Below, in pieces: positions 50,242 through 59,447 of a stretch of 64,000 bases of DNA. Positions within the stretch are counted from its first letter, which is position 1. The number at the start of each line of letters is the position of its first letter. Source of the stretch: Syntrophales bacterium (GTDB lineage: Bacteria; Desulfobacterota; Syntrophia; Syntrophales; UBA8958); assembly GCA_026416455.1 (NCBI GenBank), contig JAOAFE010000003.1, forward strand, positions 143,805 through 207,804. The letters are read 5' to 3'. The position numbers and the translations under genes are program-made. The notes under the pieces were generated by a model. It searched no databases. It had not been told where the DNA came from and saw only the letters and a program-made list of their open reading frames with translations.

Positions 50242-50748
50242 ATGATAAGAAGTTTTCAGGGAAAAACGCCGAAGATTGCGGAGACGGCCTTTATCAGTGA
50301 GGCGGCATATATAGTCGGGGATGTGGAAATAGGAGAGTATTCGAGTGTCTGGCCGGGTGCGGTCATAAGGGGGGATTTTGCCCCAATTGTTATCGGTTCA
50401 TATACAAATGTAGAAGATAACTGCGTTATTCATTGTGCAACACCTCTCACCATTGGAAACGAGGTGATCATAGGGCACGGGGCGGTTGTACACTGTCGCC
50501 GGATTGGTAGTAATGTACTCATTGGCAATAATGCCACCATATTAGACGAGGCTGAGATTGGAGACTATTGTCTCATTGCCGCCGGTAGCCTCGTTCCACC
50601 AGGCATGGTCGTGCCTTCTTATTCTTTGGTTATGGGTGTCCCGGGAAAAGTTAAGGGAAAACTTACGGAAAAACAGCTAGAAGAGCTAAAACTGGGAGAC
50701 CGGGCCTATTTTGAATTAAGTCAGAGATACAAGAATGAAGGATTATAA
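50242..50748 (+). CDS. Gamma-class carbonic anhydrase family protein
   Basis: A 168-residue left-handed beta-helix protein with hexapeptide repeats. Zinc-ligand His residues appear in NCVIHCATP and IIGHGAVVHCRR, as in YrdA/CaiE/Cam-like gamma carbonic anhydrases. It may hydrate CO2 or be a structural relative. ATG 50242 follows AAGGGGGAAG; an upstream frame from 50206 is possible but less likely. The 172-base upstream gap holds CCCCTCC/GGAGGGG (50084-50090, 50119-50125), a weak potential stem. Confidence 0.88.
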   Translation: MIRSFQGKTPKIAETAFISEAAYIVGDVEIGEYSSVWPGAVIRGDFAPIVIGSYTNVEDNCVIHCATPLTIGNEVIIGHGAVVHCRRIGSNVLIGNNATILDEAEIGDYCLIAAGSLVPPGMVVPSYSLVMGVPGKVKGKLTEKQLEELKLGDRAYFELSQRYKNEGL

Positions 50749-50779
50749 GTCAAAACTGTTTTAAAGGAGGGAATAAGAG

Positions 50780-51409
50780 ATGGAATTGAAAGAGATTATG
50801 AAGTTGAGACGGGCGGTCAACTTTTTTGATCCCACGCAAAATGTAACAGACGAAGAGTTAAAACAAATTCTTGAAACGGCGACTTTGGTGCCTTCCAGTA
50901 TGAATTTCCAACCGTGGCAGGTGATCGTCGTGCGTGAGCCGGAGGCCAAAGAAAGACTCATGAAAGCGGCGATGAATCAAACGAAAATAGTGGAGGCTCC
51001 GGTGACCTTAATCGTATTGGCGGATAAAGATGGTTGGCGGGCAGGTCATCCCACAGTGGAGAAGGTTTGGGAAAATCTCCTTACCCTCGGTTACATGACG
51101 GACAAGCAGCGTTCTTGGTTCGAAAAGGGGCCGGAGAAGCTCTATGGAGGCCCAGAAAAATCTCTCGCCTTTGCCGTGAAAAATGCCGCTTTCTTTGCCA
51201 TGGCCATTATGTTGGCGGCAAAGGATCTGGGTATCGACTCTCATCCGATGGATGGATTCGATCACGAGGCCGTAAGGGAGGCCTTTAATATACCGGAAAA
51301 CTTTTTTGTGCCCGTACTCATTGCCTTAGGACATTTTGATAAGTCAAAGACGCTCATGCCCCCTAAATGGCGTAAGTCGTGGAATGAAATTGTCTGGCAG
51401 TATATTTGA
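50780..51409 (+). CDS. Nitroreductase-family FMN protein
   Basis: A 209-residue FMN-dependent nitroreductase-like protein: RRAVNFFDPTQNVTDEEL at the N terminus, ATLVPSSMNFQPWQVIVV (FMN-binding), MDGFDHEAVREAFNIPENF near the C terminus. Substrate unknown. AAAGGAGGG before the ATG is strong. It follows the carbonic anhydrase by 31 bases. Confidence 0.9.
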   Translation: MELKEIMKLRRAVNFFDPTQNVTDEELKQILETATLVPSSMNFQPWQVIVVREPEAKERLMKAAMNQTKIVEAPVTLIVLADKDGWRAGHPTVEKVWENLLTLGYMTDKQRSWFEKGPEKLYGGPEKSLAFAVKNAAFFAMAIMLAAKDLGIDSHPMDGFDHEAVREAFNIPENFFVPVLIALGHFDKSKTLMPPKWRKSWNEIVWQYI

Positions 51410-51697
51410 TAACCGTCGAAAGACGCAGGTTAGGTGCGCATTTTGCGAGAGACGATATGTAATAAAGTAGCAAATTGATAGACCTATAGTTGCACCGATT
51501 ATACAAAGAAAGGGACAGGTGCTATATTAATACGTTAACCAGTGTGGCGAGGGAAGCAAAGATTGCATATTTGACGCTCTTCTTCATCGGCTATAAATGA
51601 GAGCGTAAAAGGTGATAATCCATCCGATCACATATGTTTGGATCATGCCATCTTTGAAGATTATTTCTGATGGATCCGCCGTTTTCTGCTCCCCCCT
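51410..51697 (+). other. 288-base gap upstream of the YfhO-like gene
   Basis: I see no gene here. It holds a small hairpin GTC-GAAA-GAC near the start, a 6-bp inverted repeat (CGCTCT ... AGAGCG, about 51574-51606) and a weak promoter. It is AT-rich and not protein-like in any frame. Confidence 0.5.
51571..51597 (+). promoter_or_regulatory. Weak candidate promoter for the surface-glycosylation genes
   Basis: TTGACG (51571-51576), short 15-base spacer, TATAAA (51592-51597), about 100 bases before the YfhO-like start. Spacer length is suboptimal. Confidence 0.35.
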
Positions 51698-54067
51698 GTG
51701 AAGAAAGATACTGGTTTTTTCATCCTTCCAGAAGATGGAGAGGTGCAAGTGGGTTTTAAAAACAATTATCTGTTAATCTCTTTAACCGGTATTTTATGTA
51801 CCGTTCTGCTCGTTTTTTCTGATCTGTTTTTTAACGGTGGGACGTTAATTCTCACCTCTGGAATAACGGATACGGCAACCCAGTTTGTCTATTTCCGTGA
51901 ATTTGCCTTCAGTGAATTGAAAAAGGGAAACCTCCCTCTCTGGAATCCCTATCTGTTCTCCGGTGCCCCCTACCTGGGGGGCTTTCAGGCCGCCTTATTT
52001 TACCCTTTAAATGCGATCTATCTGTTTTTGCCTTTGGCTTACGCCATCAATGTAAGTATCGTTCTTCACGTGATGCTGCTCGGGTTTTTTATGTTTTTAT
52101 GGGCGGAAAGGAGCGGTCTCAGGTGGCACACGGCATTTCTATCTGCAATCCTGCTAATGTTTTCCGGTGCCCATTTCCCCCATATCTTTGCCGGGCACCT
52201 TCCTAACCTCTGCGCCATGGCCTGGGTGCCGCTTATTTTTCTCTGCCTGGATGAATTAATAAAAAAGTATACTTTGAGATGGGTTCTAATTGGGATTGCT
52301 TCCGTATCCATGCAGATATTGGCTGGTCATCCACAGTATGTATACTACACGGTTATCGTCTCCCTTCTATACGTAGTCTTAAAGATTTTTTGGGGTGTAG
52401 TAGACGGAAGGCGTTTAGCCAATTCTGTGGTGGCAATTGTTTTCATGTTTTTTGGAGGGGCTTTACTGTGCGCCGTTCAGATTCTGACGGGGATAGAGGC
52501 GTCCGGGGAAAGCGTCCGTGCCGGAGGGGTGCCTTATCATTTCGCCGCCATGTTTTCCCTGCCTCCAGAAAATCTTCTCACCCTTTTTATTCCTAATATC
52601 TTCGGTGACCTTACATTCCATCCTTACTGGGGGAGATTGTATTATTGGGAATCCAATCTATTCATCGGAATAGGTGGGTTTACCCTCGCTTTGTACGCCT
52701 GCTTTCGCGGAGGAAGACGGGAACATCTCATTGGGATCTTGATTTTATTTTGTATCATTTTATCTCTCGGAGCCCGTACTCCTCTCTTTGATGTGCTTTA
52801 CCGTTATCTCCCGGGCTTTAATCAGTTTCGTGGTACGGCCAAATTTGCCTTCTTTGTTAATGTATTTCTCTCCTTCCTCGCCGGTGCCGGTTTGCATCTT
52901 TTGGTCCAACAAGTTGAAGACAGGCCGACAAGGAGAGTAGTTTTGTCTCTTTTGGGAGGTGCCGTATTAGCCTCGATTTTATCTGGAATTCTTTATTTGG
53001 TCTCTGTCAATGAAACGCTTCTTAATTGTTGGAGGGATTTTCTTCATTTTATTGCCGAAAGCGGCGAGTCTTTTTTACCCAAAGACATCTACTACCAGAA
53101 GAGATTCTCTCTCATAACCTCTTCCCTCAGTGCTTTTCAAGTGCTCTTGTCGGCTTTTGTTTTTCTTTTTACGGCCTTGGCCTGGCATGTGTACCTGAAA
53201 AGAAAAGGGCATTTTTTTTATCTCATTGTGCTCTTGGCGGCTGTGGAAGTTTTGGTTGTGGCTGGTATGACGAGGACTTCTTTCGATATAGAGGAAAGCC
53301 GGCCGATTGGGTTGGTTAAATTTCTTTCTCAGGTGGATAGAGATGCCCGGGTTTTGAATTTGTGGCGCCCGAACATAGCTTTATTCACTCGGGTGGGTGA
53401 TATCTGGGGGTACGATCCCGGAGTGGGAAGAAGGTATGCCGAATTTATTACCTTTACCCAAGGAGGAGATCCGCGTTTTGCTTCTCAGTATGTAAATTTT
53501 AATCGCTATCATCCGTTGTTGAAACTGACCCGTCTAAAATACATCCTCGTACCCACGGAAAAAGGTTTGGCGGTGCATGAAATTAAAGACATCATGTCAC
53601 CCGTTAGCCTGGTCTATAATTGGCAGTGGGTGGTGGAAAAAGAAAAAATTTTGGAAGAGATGGCAAAAGATGATTTCGATCCCCGCCAACAGGTAATTTT
53701 AGAAAAAAACCCCCTGCTTGAAAGACCTGGCTCCTGTCCTTCCCCAGGGCAGGTGAAGATAAAAAGCCTCGATACGGATACAATGATCGTAGAAGCCGAA
53801 AGTGAATGTCCAGGGGTCATTTTAATTACAGATAACTATGCCAAGGGCTGGCGGGCCGAATCCCTTCTTCCGGGTCAGAATAGATATGAGATTTTGCGGG
53901 CCGACTACACCTTTATGGCTATCCCGGTGAATAAGGGAAAACACAAAATTAGATTAGAGTATCTCCCTCAAGGCTATAAAATAGGTTGTTGGGTCTCCCT
54001 CGGCGCTTTTTTACTGTACCTTGCGTTATGGGTGTATGCTGTGAAATTTCGCTGCCAGAGGCAATGA
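51698..54067 (+). CDS. YfhO-like polytopic membrane protein (GT-C fold glycosyltransferase family)
   Basis: A 789-residue protein with about 12 hydrophobic helices in residues 25-520 and a soluble C-terminal domain (520-760), ending in one more helix. FREFAFSELKKGNLPLWNPYLFSGAPYLGGFQ is the YfhO/GT-C first-loop pattern (W-N-P). YfhO-type proteins glycosylate teichoic acids or other surface molecules in some bacteria. Start is uncertain: GTG 51698 lacks a ribosome site, while GTG 51749 follows GGAGAGGTGCAA. Confidence 0.82.
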   Translation: MKKDTGFFILPEDGEVQVGFKNNYLLISLTGILCTVLLVFSDLFFNGGTLILTSGITDTATQFVYFREFAFSELKKGNLPLWNPYLFSGAPYLGGFQAALFYPLNAIYLFLPLAYAINVSIVLHVMLLGFFMFLWAERSGLRWHTAFLSAILLMFSGAHFPHIFAGHLPNLCAMAWVPLIFLCLDELIKKYTLRWVLIGIASVSMQILAGHPQYVYYTVIVSLLYVVLKIFWGVVDGRRLANSVVAIVFMFFGGALLCAVQILTGIEASGESVRAGGVPYHFAAMFSLPPENLLTLFIPNIFGDLTFHPYWGRLYYWESNLFIGIGGFTLALYACFRGGRREHLIGILILFCIILSLGARTPLFDVLYRYLPGFNQFRGTAKFAFFVNVFLSFLAGAGLHLLVQQVEDRPTRRVVLSLLGGAVLASILSGILYLVSVNETLLNCWRDFLHFIAESGESFLPKDIYYQKRFSLITSSLSAFQVLLSAFVFLFTALAWHVYLKRKGHFFYLIVLLAAVEVLVVAGMTRTSFDIEESRPIGLVKFLSQVDRDARVLNLWRPNIALFTRVGDIWGYDPGVGRRYAEFITFTQGGDPRFASQYVNFNRYHPLLKLTRLKYILVPTEKGLAVHEIKDIMSPVSLVYNWQWVVEKEKILEEMAKDDFDPRQQVILEKNPLLERPGSCPSPGQVKIKSLDTDTMIVEAESECPGVILITDNYAKGWRAESLLPGQNRYEILRADYTFMAIPVNKGKHKIRLEYLPQGYKIGCWVSLGAFLLYLALWVYAVKFRCQRQ

Positions 54068-54071
54068 CATA

Positions 54072-55676
54072 ATGAACGCAGAAAGGGGGACAAAAAAATA
54101 TGTGCCGGAGGTGGTTGGATGCATAGTCATTCTCTTGTTTTGTCTCTTCTTTCTCTTTTACGGTCTTAATCATTATGCCTTATGGGACGACGAAGCTCTT
54201 ACGGCCTTGTCAGCCCGTGGAGTTTTAAAAACGGGGGATACAACGGCCTTTATCGACCACAACATCGTAGCTTTTCGCAACGGATCTCTTCTTTATGAGG
54301 GATACGATAGGTCTACTCCTCCATTATCGTCGTACATTTTAGCCCCTGTCATGTACTTATTAGGAGATGATGCCTGGGTATGTCGCCTTCCCTTCGCTCT
54401 ATTTGGGCTATGCACTTATTTAATTATCCTTTATTGGTTGTGGCGTGAAGCGGCAGACAAAAGTTTATGGTTGGTCATAGTCATTGCCCTGATCGGCAAT
54501 GTGTCTTTGTTTTTGTATTTCCGCCAGTGTCGCTATTACAGTCCGACTATTTTTTTTACGGTGCTATCCGCTTATTATTATTTAAGGTTAAACGCTGAAA
54601 GAAGTATACATCATGCATGGCTCCTATTCTTAAGCCTAACGATGCTTCTGGCATCCAGTTCCTTGAATTATTTTGTTTTTTTGATCGTATTAGGGGTGGA
54701 TTATGTCCTTTGGGAGAGGAAGAACAAGAAATTAAGTGTAGGTTTACTCTTTTTCCCCGTCGTAATCCACGCTGCATTAGTGGCGCTTCTCCTTTCTGTG
54801 TGGAATCCTTTAAAAACGGCCAATGCCGAGCCTCTTTTGATCAATTCAATGCCCGACCGCATGAGATTAATGTGGCTCGCCTTAAGGGATATGAATCGAT
54901 GTGAATTTTTCCCCGGTCTTTTTTTTAGCTTGGTGCCTATTTTTGCTTTCCTTCGCCAGGATAGATGGCTAAAGAGGGGCTTCCTTGCCTTCTTTGTTTA
55001 TCTCCTGGGGATATGTCTTTTTTCTCCCCAGCATTTAAAAGGGGTCGTTTTTGCCGATGTCAGATATTATACACCTTTAATTCCTCTTTCCATCACCCTT
55101 TCAGGGCGTCTCTTATGGGTACTCTTGAGAAAAAAGCGTTTGTTGGTGATCGGTTTTTCTTTTCTTCTTTTTTGGACCAATTTGTTTAATGAAATGGGAA
55201 TGGGATATGCGGGGCTGCGTTCTACTCCTCTGGCCTATGGTTTTGAACTGATCTTTCCTCCTCCGGAGTCTTACACGCCAGCTATCAAATGGGTGAAGGG
55301 GCATGTAAAGCCACGCCAGAGTGTCTTGGTGATACCTCTGTGGAAGACATATCCCCTTATGTATCACGCACCGGAGGCCTTATATGCCTGGCAATTTAGC
55401 GATCCACCGCCGAGAGAGTATGCCCATGTTAATCCCATTCATATCCGAGGCCGTATAAAGCCGGATTACATAATTGCTTTTGGTCCCGTTGTTATCGACT
55501 TGGCAAGGAGTCACTTGGCCCAAGAATACCGTCTGATTGACATTTTACCCTATTACTGGCAGGATCTGTACCGCCCCGAGTTGTTCTGGCGTAGCTTCCG
55601 TCCAGTTAAATACGACAAAGACGCTGGGCAAGAGGTTTATATTCTAAAGCGTAAAGATTTACCTCTGGCGTATTAG
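54072..55676 (+). CDS. GT39/ArnT-like integral membrane glycosyltransferase
   Basis: A 534-residue GT-C protein. One N-terminal helix (13-35) precedes the DDE-type catalytic loop YALWDDEALTALSARG (about 37-52) and YDRSTPPLSSYIL. About ten further helices follow to residue 370, then a soluble C-terminal domain. Uses lipid-linked sugar donors by family knowledge. It starts 4 bases after the YfhO-like gene, so both act together. Confidence 0.85.
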   Translation: MNAERGTKKYVPEVVGCIVILLFCLFFLFYGLNHYALWDDEALTALSARGVLKTGDTTAFIDHNIVAFRNGSLLYEGYDRSTPPLSSYILAPVMYLLGDDAWVCRLPFALFGLCTYLIILYWLWREAADKSLWLVIVIALIGNVSLFLYFRQCRYYSPTIFFTVLSAYYYLRLNAERSIHHAWLLFLSLTMLLASSSLNYFVFLIVLGVDYVLWERKNKKLSVGLLFFPVVIHAALVALLLSVWNPLKTANAEPLLINSMPDRMRLMWLALRDMNRCEFFPGLFFSLVPIFAFLRQDRWLKRGFLAFFVYLLGICLFSPQHLKGVVFADVRYYTPLIPLSITLSGRLLWVLLRKKRLLVIGFSFLLFWTNLFNEMGMGYAGLRSTPLAYGFELIFPPPESYTPAIKWVKGHVKPRQSVLVIPLWKTYPLMYHAPEALYAWQFSDPPPREYAHVNPIHIRGRIKPDYIIAFGPVVIDLARSHLAQEYRLIDILPYYWQDLYRPELFWRSFRPVKYDKDAGQEVYILKRKDLPLAY

Positions 55677-55735
55677 ACAGGGAACGTATGGCCAGAAAAA
55701 GATTGTCTTTTTTGAAGTGAACCCGTTCAAAGCGA

Positions 55736-57571
55736 TTATGGTTGGGCGATAGATTCAGAAAGTTTGAGGTATTGATTAGCTTTTTCTTTGTTTCCTTTGG
55801 CCCGGTGGGCTAAACTGAGCAGGCGATACAATTCGGCATCCATTACCTTTTTCTGGATCGCTTCTTCCCCTATTCGAATGACTTCTTCGTAATCCTTATT
55901 AATAAGTCTAAGGTACATCAGGCGTTTCAGGGCTAAGACATCGCCAGGGAATGATATGATTATTTTTTTCCATTCTTTTTGCGCTTCTTCTGTTTTTCCT
56001 ACCGCCTCTAAGGCATATGCTAGGGCGCGGAAGCCGGCGAGACTACTTGGCTTTTTTTCTATTATTTTGCGATAAGATGCGATCGCTTCATCCCAATTTC
56101 CCAATTTTTCATGAGCATGGCCGATCTGCAGGAGTGTATCTTCCAGTTTGAAACCCATCTTTAAAGCATTTTCGAGGTAAGGAAGGGCTTCGGCATGTCT
56201 TTTTAGGAGGTTCAGCGTGTAACCCATATTGTAATGAATAATGCTGTATTGTGGTTTGAGTTTGATGGCCTGTTCTATGTGCCGAAGGCCTTCTTCCGGT
56301 TTTCCTTCGGCGCTGTAAAATACACCGAGGTTAGTGTAGGCAATCCAGTTTTTTTCCGTAACTTGAAGGGCTCTTTTCATGAGCGTCTCCGTATTTTTCC
56401 AATACCCTGTCTGTACCCAGGCGGCGTAAGAAAGCAGAATAATCGCCAGTATCCAGGCGGTAGAGATGATGATTTTCCTGATATGGGTTGTGGCCATCTC
56501 CGCCGTTCCCCAGGCGGCCATGATAAAAAGGCCGTTAATGGGTATGTATGAATACCGGTCTGCCATCGCATGCGCCCCCACCTGGATGATGCCGGAGACA
56601 GGAAGGAGCGTAATCACGTACCAGAGCCAACCAGCGGCGAGGTATGGATACCTTTTGGCCCGAAGGAACACGAGGGCTGTAAGGCCGACTAAAAGCACCA
56701 ATGCACCCAGCCATTGCCAAACGGGTATCCGATCGGGATACGGGTAGAAAAAGGCAAGATTGGTCGGGTAGATGGTAAGGAGCATATATTTAACATAAGA
56801 AACCAGCGTATTGGCCAGTCTGATGCCTAAGCCCAGGTCCTGGATTGAGGTAAGGGCCCCGATTTTTTTTTCTGTGTAGATGACGAGCCCGGAGGCAACG
56901 AGGGAAAAGAAGAAGAGCGGTAGTTTTTCTCCTATTAAGCGTTTGATGGAGATGGTAAGGTTGCGGCCCAAGGGCCAAAAATCGAGGATGAGCATGATTA
57001 AGGGAAAGGTTACGACCATTGGCTTGGCCATCAAAGCGAGGATGAATAAAAAAAGAACGAGCACATATCTCCACCAAACGGGGGTGCGGGCATAGTAAAC
57101 ATAGGCCAGAAGGGATGCAAATCCGAAGAGGGTGGAGAGCACATCCTTTCTTTGCGATACCCAGGCAACGGATTCGACGTGGAGCGGGTGGACGGCAAAT
57201 AAAAGGGCGCTGAGGAAGCTCAAAATTTCTCTCCCGGAAGCAATGCGCAAAAAGAAGAAGAAAAGGAGGCTTGAAATGAGATGAAAAATAACATTTGTCC
57301 AGTGATAGGCGCCGGTATGCAGGCGGAATAACTCACTATCCAACATGAGGGAAAGCCAGGTTATGGGATGCCAGAATCCCGCCTCTGTCGCCGTGAAGGC
57401 CCATTTTACACCCTTCCACGTGAGGCCGGCAAGGACATATGGTTTTTCCGTTACGTATGCGTTATCGTCGTAGTAGACGAATTTAAATTCCTGAACCTGC
57501 CAATAAATGCAGATAATCGTTACAGAAATAATGATAAAAAAAAGAGCTGTTTTATATCTCCCTGTATTCAT
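55736..57571 (-). CDS. TMTC-like membrane protein with C-terminal TPR repeats
   Basis: A 611-residue protein. Residues 1-390 contain about 10-11 helices with FVYYDDNAYV (early acidic DD loop, GT-C catalytic style), GFWHPITWLSLMLD, HPLHVESVAWVSQRKDVLS and TFPLIMLILDFWPLGR, the TMTC pattern of O-mannosyltransferase-like proteins. Residues 400-605 are tetratricopeptide repeats (ending AKGNKEKANQYL). It is cotranscribed in direction with pilA but separated by a terminator. Confidence 0.87.
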   Translation of the reverse strand: MNTGRYKTALFFIIISVTIICIYWQVQEFKFVYYDDNAYVTEKPYVLAGLTWKGVKWAFTATEAGFWHPITWLSLMLDSELFRLHTGAYHWTNVIFHLISSLLFFFFLRIASGREILSFLSALLFAVHPLHVESVAWVSQRKDVLSTLFGFASLLAYVYYARTPVWWRYVLVLFLFILALMAKPMVVTFPLIMLILDFWPLGRNLTISIKRLIGEKLPLFFFSLVASGLVIYTEKKIGALTSIQDLGLGIRLANTLVSYVKYMLLTIYPTNLAFFYPYPDRIPVWQWLGALVLLVGLTALVFLRAKRYPYLAAGWLWYVITLLPVSGIIQVGAHAMADRYSYIPINGLFIMAAWGTAEMATTHIRKIIISTAWILAIILLSYAAWVQTGYWKNTETLMKRALQVTEKNWIAYTNLGVFYSAEGKPEEGLRHIEQAIKLKPQYSIIHYNMGYTLNLLKRHAEALPYLENALKMGFKLEDTLLQIGHAHEKLGNWDEAIASYRKIIEKKPSSLAGFRALAYALEAVGKTEEAQKEWKKIIISFPGDVLALKRLMYLRLINKDYEEVIRIGEEAIQKKVMDAELYRLLSLAHRAKGNKEKANQYLKLSESIAQP

Positions 57572-57582
57572 GAGAAAGATTT

Positions 57583-57615
57583 AAAAAAAGGGGTGAAGAT
57601 CAATTCACCCCTTTT
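57583..57615 (-). terminator. Terminator of pilA
   Basis: On the minus strand AAAAGGGGTGAA and TTCACCCCTTTT form a perfect 12-bp stem with 6-base loop, followed by a T run. It lies between pilA and the TMTC-like gene, 25 bases after the pilA stop. Confidence 0.9.
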
Positions 57616-57640
57616 CTAACATAAGGATTTTTAATCTCTT

Positions 57641-58012
57641 TTATGGAGTGATAGCGCCGGTGCTGTCAACAGTAAATTGGCGACCACCGCTAGTATGCGA
57701 GGCTGTGATCTGTAATGTGGCTTGAGCACCGTTAACTATGCTTGTCACAACATTTGTTGTTGTTTTAAATCCATAGCTCTGAAGAATATCGAGAGTTACT
57801 GTGCCACTTGGGTTATCAGAAAAATACGCTTGAGCCGCCGTATAGGCATTCTTTGCATCGGCTCGGGCGGCTGTCTCGTATCCCCTTGTTCTATACGCCG
57901 TAAATTGAGGGATGGCGATGGCGGCAAGGATGCCGATAATGGCGATGACGATCATGAGTTCGATTAAGGTAAAACCCTTCTGCCCCCTTTTTTTGGTCAA
58001 CATGTTCATCAT
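57641..58012 (-). CDS. pilA: Type IV pilin / pseudopilin PilA
   Basis: A 123-residue prepilin. Prepilin peptidase cleaves after the Gly in [10 protein letters not shown] (residue 13), leaving an N-methyl-Phe and the conserved Glu5. The hydrophobic helix [15 protein letters not shown] follows. The C-terminal globular domain is Ser/Thr-rich and has no disulfide pair. RBS AAGGAG is 5 bases from the ATG. It may build type IV pili or a secretion pseudopilus; no assembly genes are in the window. Confidence 0.93.
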   Translation of the reverse strand: MMNMLTKKRGQKGFTLIELMIVIAIIGILAAIAIPQFTAYRTRGYETAARADAKNAYTAAQAYFSDNPSGTVTLDILQSYGFKTTTNVVTSIVNGAQATLQITASHTSGGRQFTVDSTGAITP

Positions 58013-58030
58013 AATTTCTCCTTTCTTGGT

Positions 58031-58213
58031 TTATGTTGTAATCGTTTTATATCTTCTGAGTCGAACGATGTCAAATGTTTTAGCTCCGCCTCCTTTTCTC
58101 TCCCACCTCCCTGTTGCAAATTTTTTGGGTACATAAGTTTCATAAATTGTGCCAGCTAAACCCCGTATCAAGTAGCAGTCATATTCATCATTTTGTTCTC
58201 TCTTTTTTTTCAT
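58031..58213 (-). CDS. Possible 60-residue protein upstream of pilA (uncertain)
   Basis: A 60-codon frame begins MKKKREQNDEYDCYLIRG and ends LRRYKTITT, immediately upstream of pilA. It is basic and soluble, with no recognised domain and no clear Shine-Dalgarno. It fills much of the 306-base gap between pilA and the PTPS-like gene (58013-58318), in which I see no other feature. It could be a spurious frame in the pilA leader. Confidence 0.3.
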   Translation of the reverse strand: MKKKREQNDEYDCYLIRGLAGTIYETYVPKKFATGRWERKGGGAKTFDIVRLRRYKTITT

Positions 58214-58318
58214 CTCATGGTCAATTTCACCGTGATGCCCGTCTTTTTCACCGGAAACTTTCCTTGATAATGTCTAAGTAGTCTGATAGAAAAGGGAAAA
58301 GGTCTTCAGGGGCGCATT

Positions 58319-58672
58319 ATGTATGAGGTTGCCGTAGTTGACACTTTTTTTGCTACTCATGCCATCGATGGTGAAATTCCCCATGGCCATACCTTTAGGG
58401 TGGAAGTGGCGGTGGGGGGGGAGAATCTAAAAAAAGGTGAAATCTTGATCGATTTCCGCTCGCTCCGCAGCCAATTAAGGGAGATAACGACGAAATGGGA
58501 GGGAAAGAATCTCCTGGAGCAAGACATATGGAGGATAGGTTTTCCCTCGACGGAGGCCATTGCGGCGCACATCTTTCAAGAAATGAAGGTGGCCGTTGAA
58601 GACTGGGGACTTAAACTGCTCTATGTTACCGTTTGGGAAGGGGATGATGCGAAGGTGACGTACTATGAGTAA
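58319..58672 (+). CDS. 6-pyruvoyltetrahydropterin synthase-like protein, PTPS-III type
   Basis: A 117-residue PTPS/QueD-family protein. Zinc ligands are the His in FATHAID and the two His of PHGHTF. The catalytic Cys of QueD (C-x3-HGH) is absent; the motif here is GEIPHGH (E-x2-HGH), the mark of PTPS-III enzymes that replace FolB in folate synthesis. It is coupled to folE2 by an 8-base overlap. Start ATG follows AGGGGCG. The reading as a folate enzyme is better supported than queuosine synthesis. Confidence 0.85.
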   Translation: MYEVAVVDTFFATHAIDGEIPHGHTFRVEVAVGGENLKKGEILIDFRSLRSQLREITTKWEGKNLLEQDIWRIGFPSTEAIAAHIFQEMKVAVEDWGLKLLYVTVWEGDDAKVTYYE

Positions 58673-59447
58673 AGGTAGGCTCGCAGACATTCAAAATCAA
58701 AGAGATACGAGGAACATCGCCATAAACAAGGTGGGAGTCAAGGGAATCAAATACCCTATCACCGTCCTCGACCGGGCAAAAGGTACCCAGGCGGTAAATG
58801 CCGAAATAAACATGTACGTAGATTTGCCCCATCATTTCAAAGGTACCCACATGAGCCGTTTTATCGAGGTCTTGAATGAATTTCGCGGTCAAATCAACAT
58901 TAAGACCTTTCACATGGTCCTGCAAAAGATGAGGGAACGCTTAAGGGCGAAGTCGGCCCATATGGAAATTTCTTTCCCTTACTTCATCCAGAAGCGAGCA
59001 CCCGTAACGAAGGCAAAAAGCATGATGGAGTATCGGTGCTTCTTCTTCGGTTCCGATGATGGGGCAAGAACTGAATTTAAAGTGGGGGTATCGGTGCCTG
59101 TGACAACCGTCTGCCCGTGCTCCAAAGAAATTAGTGCCGTCGGGGCTCACAATCAGAGGGGGCTCGTTACCGTATTTGTTCGGTTTAAAAAGTTTTTTTG
59201 GATTGAGGACTTGATCCGCTTAATTGAGGAGTCCGCCAGTGGTGAAGTATATGCCCTGTTGAAGCGGCCGGATGAAAAATACGTGACGGAAAGGGCATAC
59301 AATAATCCCATGTTTGTCGAGGATGTGGTAAGAAACGTGGCTTTAAAGCTCAGTCGGGAGGAAAATTTCCCCTGGTACAGTATAGAAGCGGAAAATTACG
59401 AAAGTATTCATAATCATAGTGCTTATGCTTATGTGGAGTCGCCATGA
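58665..59447 (+). CDS. folE2: GTP cyclohydrolase type IB
   Basis: A 260-residue FolE2 with VCPCSKEIS (catalytic Cys), AHNQRG and [10 protein letters not shown], typical of metal-promiscuous GCYH-IB. Converts GTP to dihydroneopterin triphosphate, the substrate of the PTPS-like enzyme encoded just before. Overlaps nadE by 4 bases (ATGA). Confidence 0.95.
   Translation: MSKGRLADIQNQRDTRNIAINKVGVKGIKYPITVLDRAKGTQAVNAEINMYVDLPHHFKGTHMSRFIEVLNEFRGQINIKTFHMVLQKMRERLRAKSAHMEISFPYFIQKRAPVTKAKSMMEYRCFFFGSDDGARTEFKVGVSVPVTTVCPCSKEISAVGAHNQRGLVTVFVRFKKFFWIEDLIRLIEESASGEVYALLKRPDEKYVTERAYNNPMFVEDVVRNVALKLSREENFPWYSIEAENYESIHNHSAYAYVESP

Noticed and set aside
51410-51480. GAAA-capped hairpin followed by GACGCAGG resembling part of a cyclic-di-GMP-I riboswitch
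   Set aside because: The other conserved half (GGGCAAACC-type stem and receptor) is missing and the order of elements does not fit.
58145-58175. TGGCAC upstream of pilA as a sigma-54 promoter
   Set aside because: The -24 element is good but the -12 position reads ATGAA and lacks the invariant GC at the right spacing.
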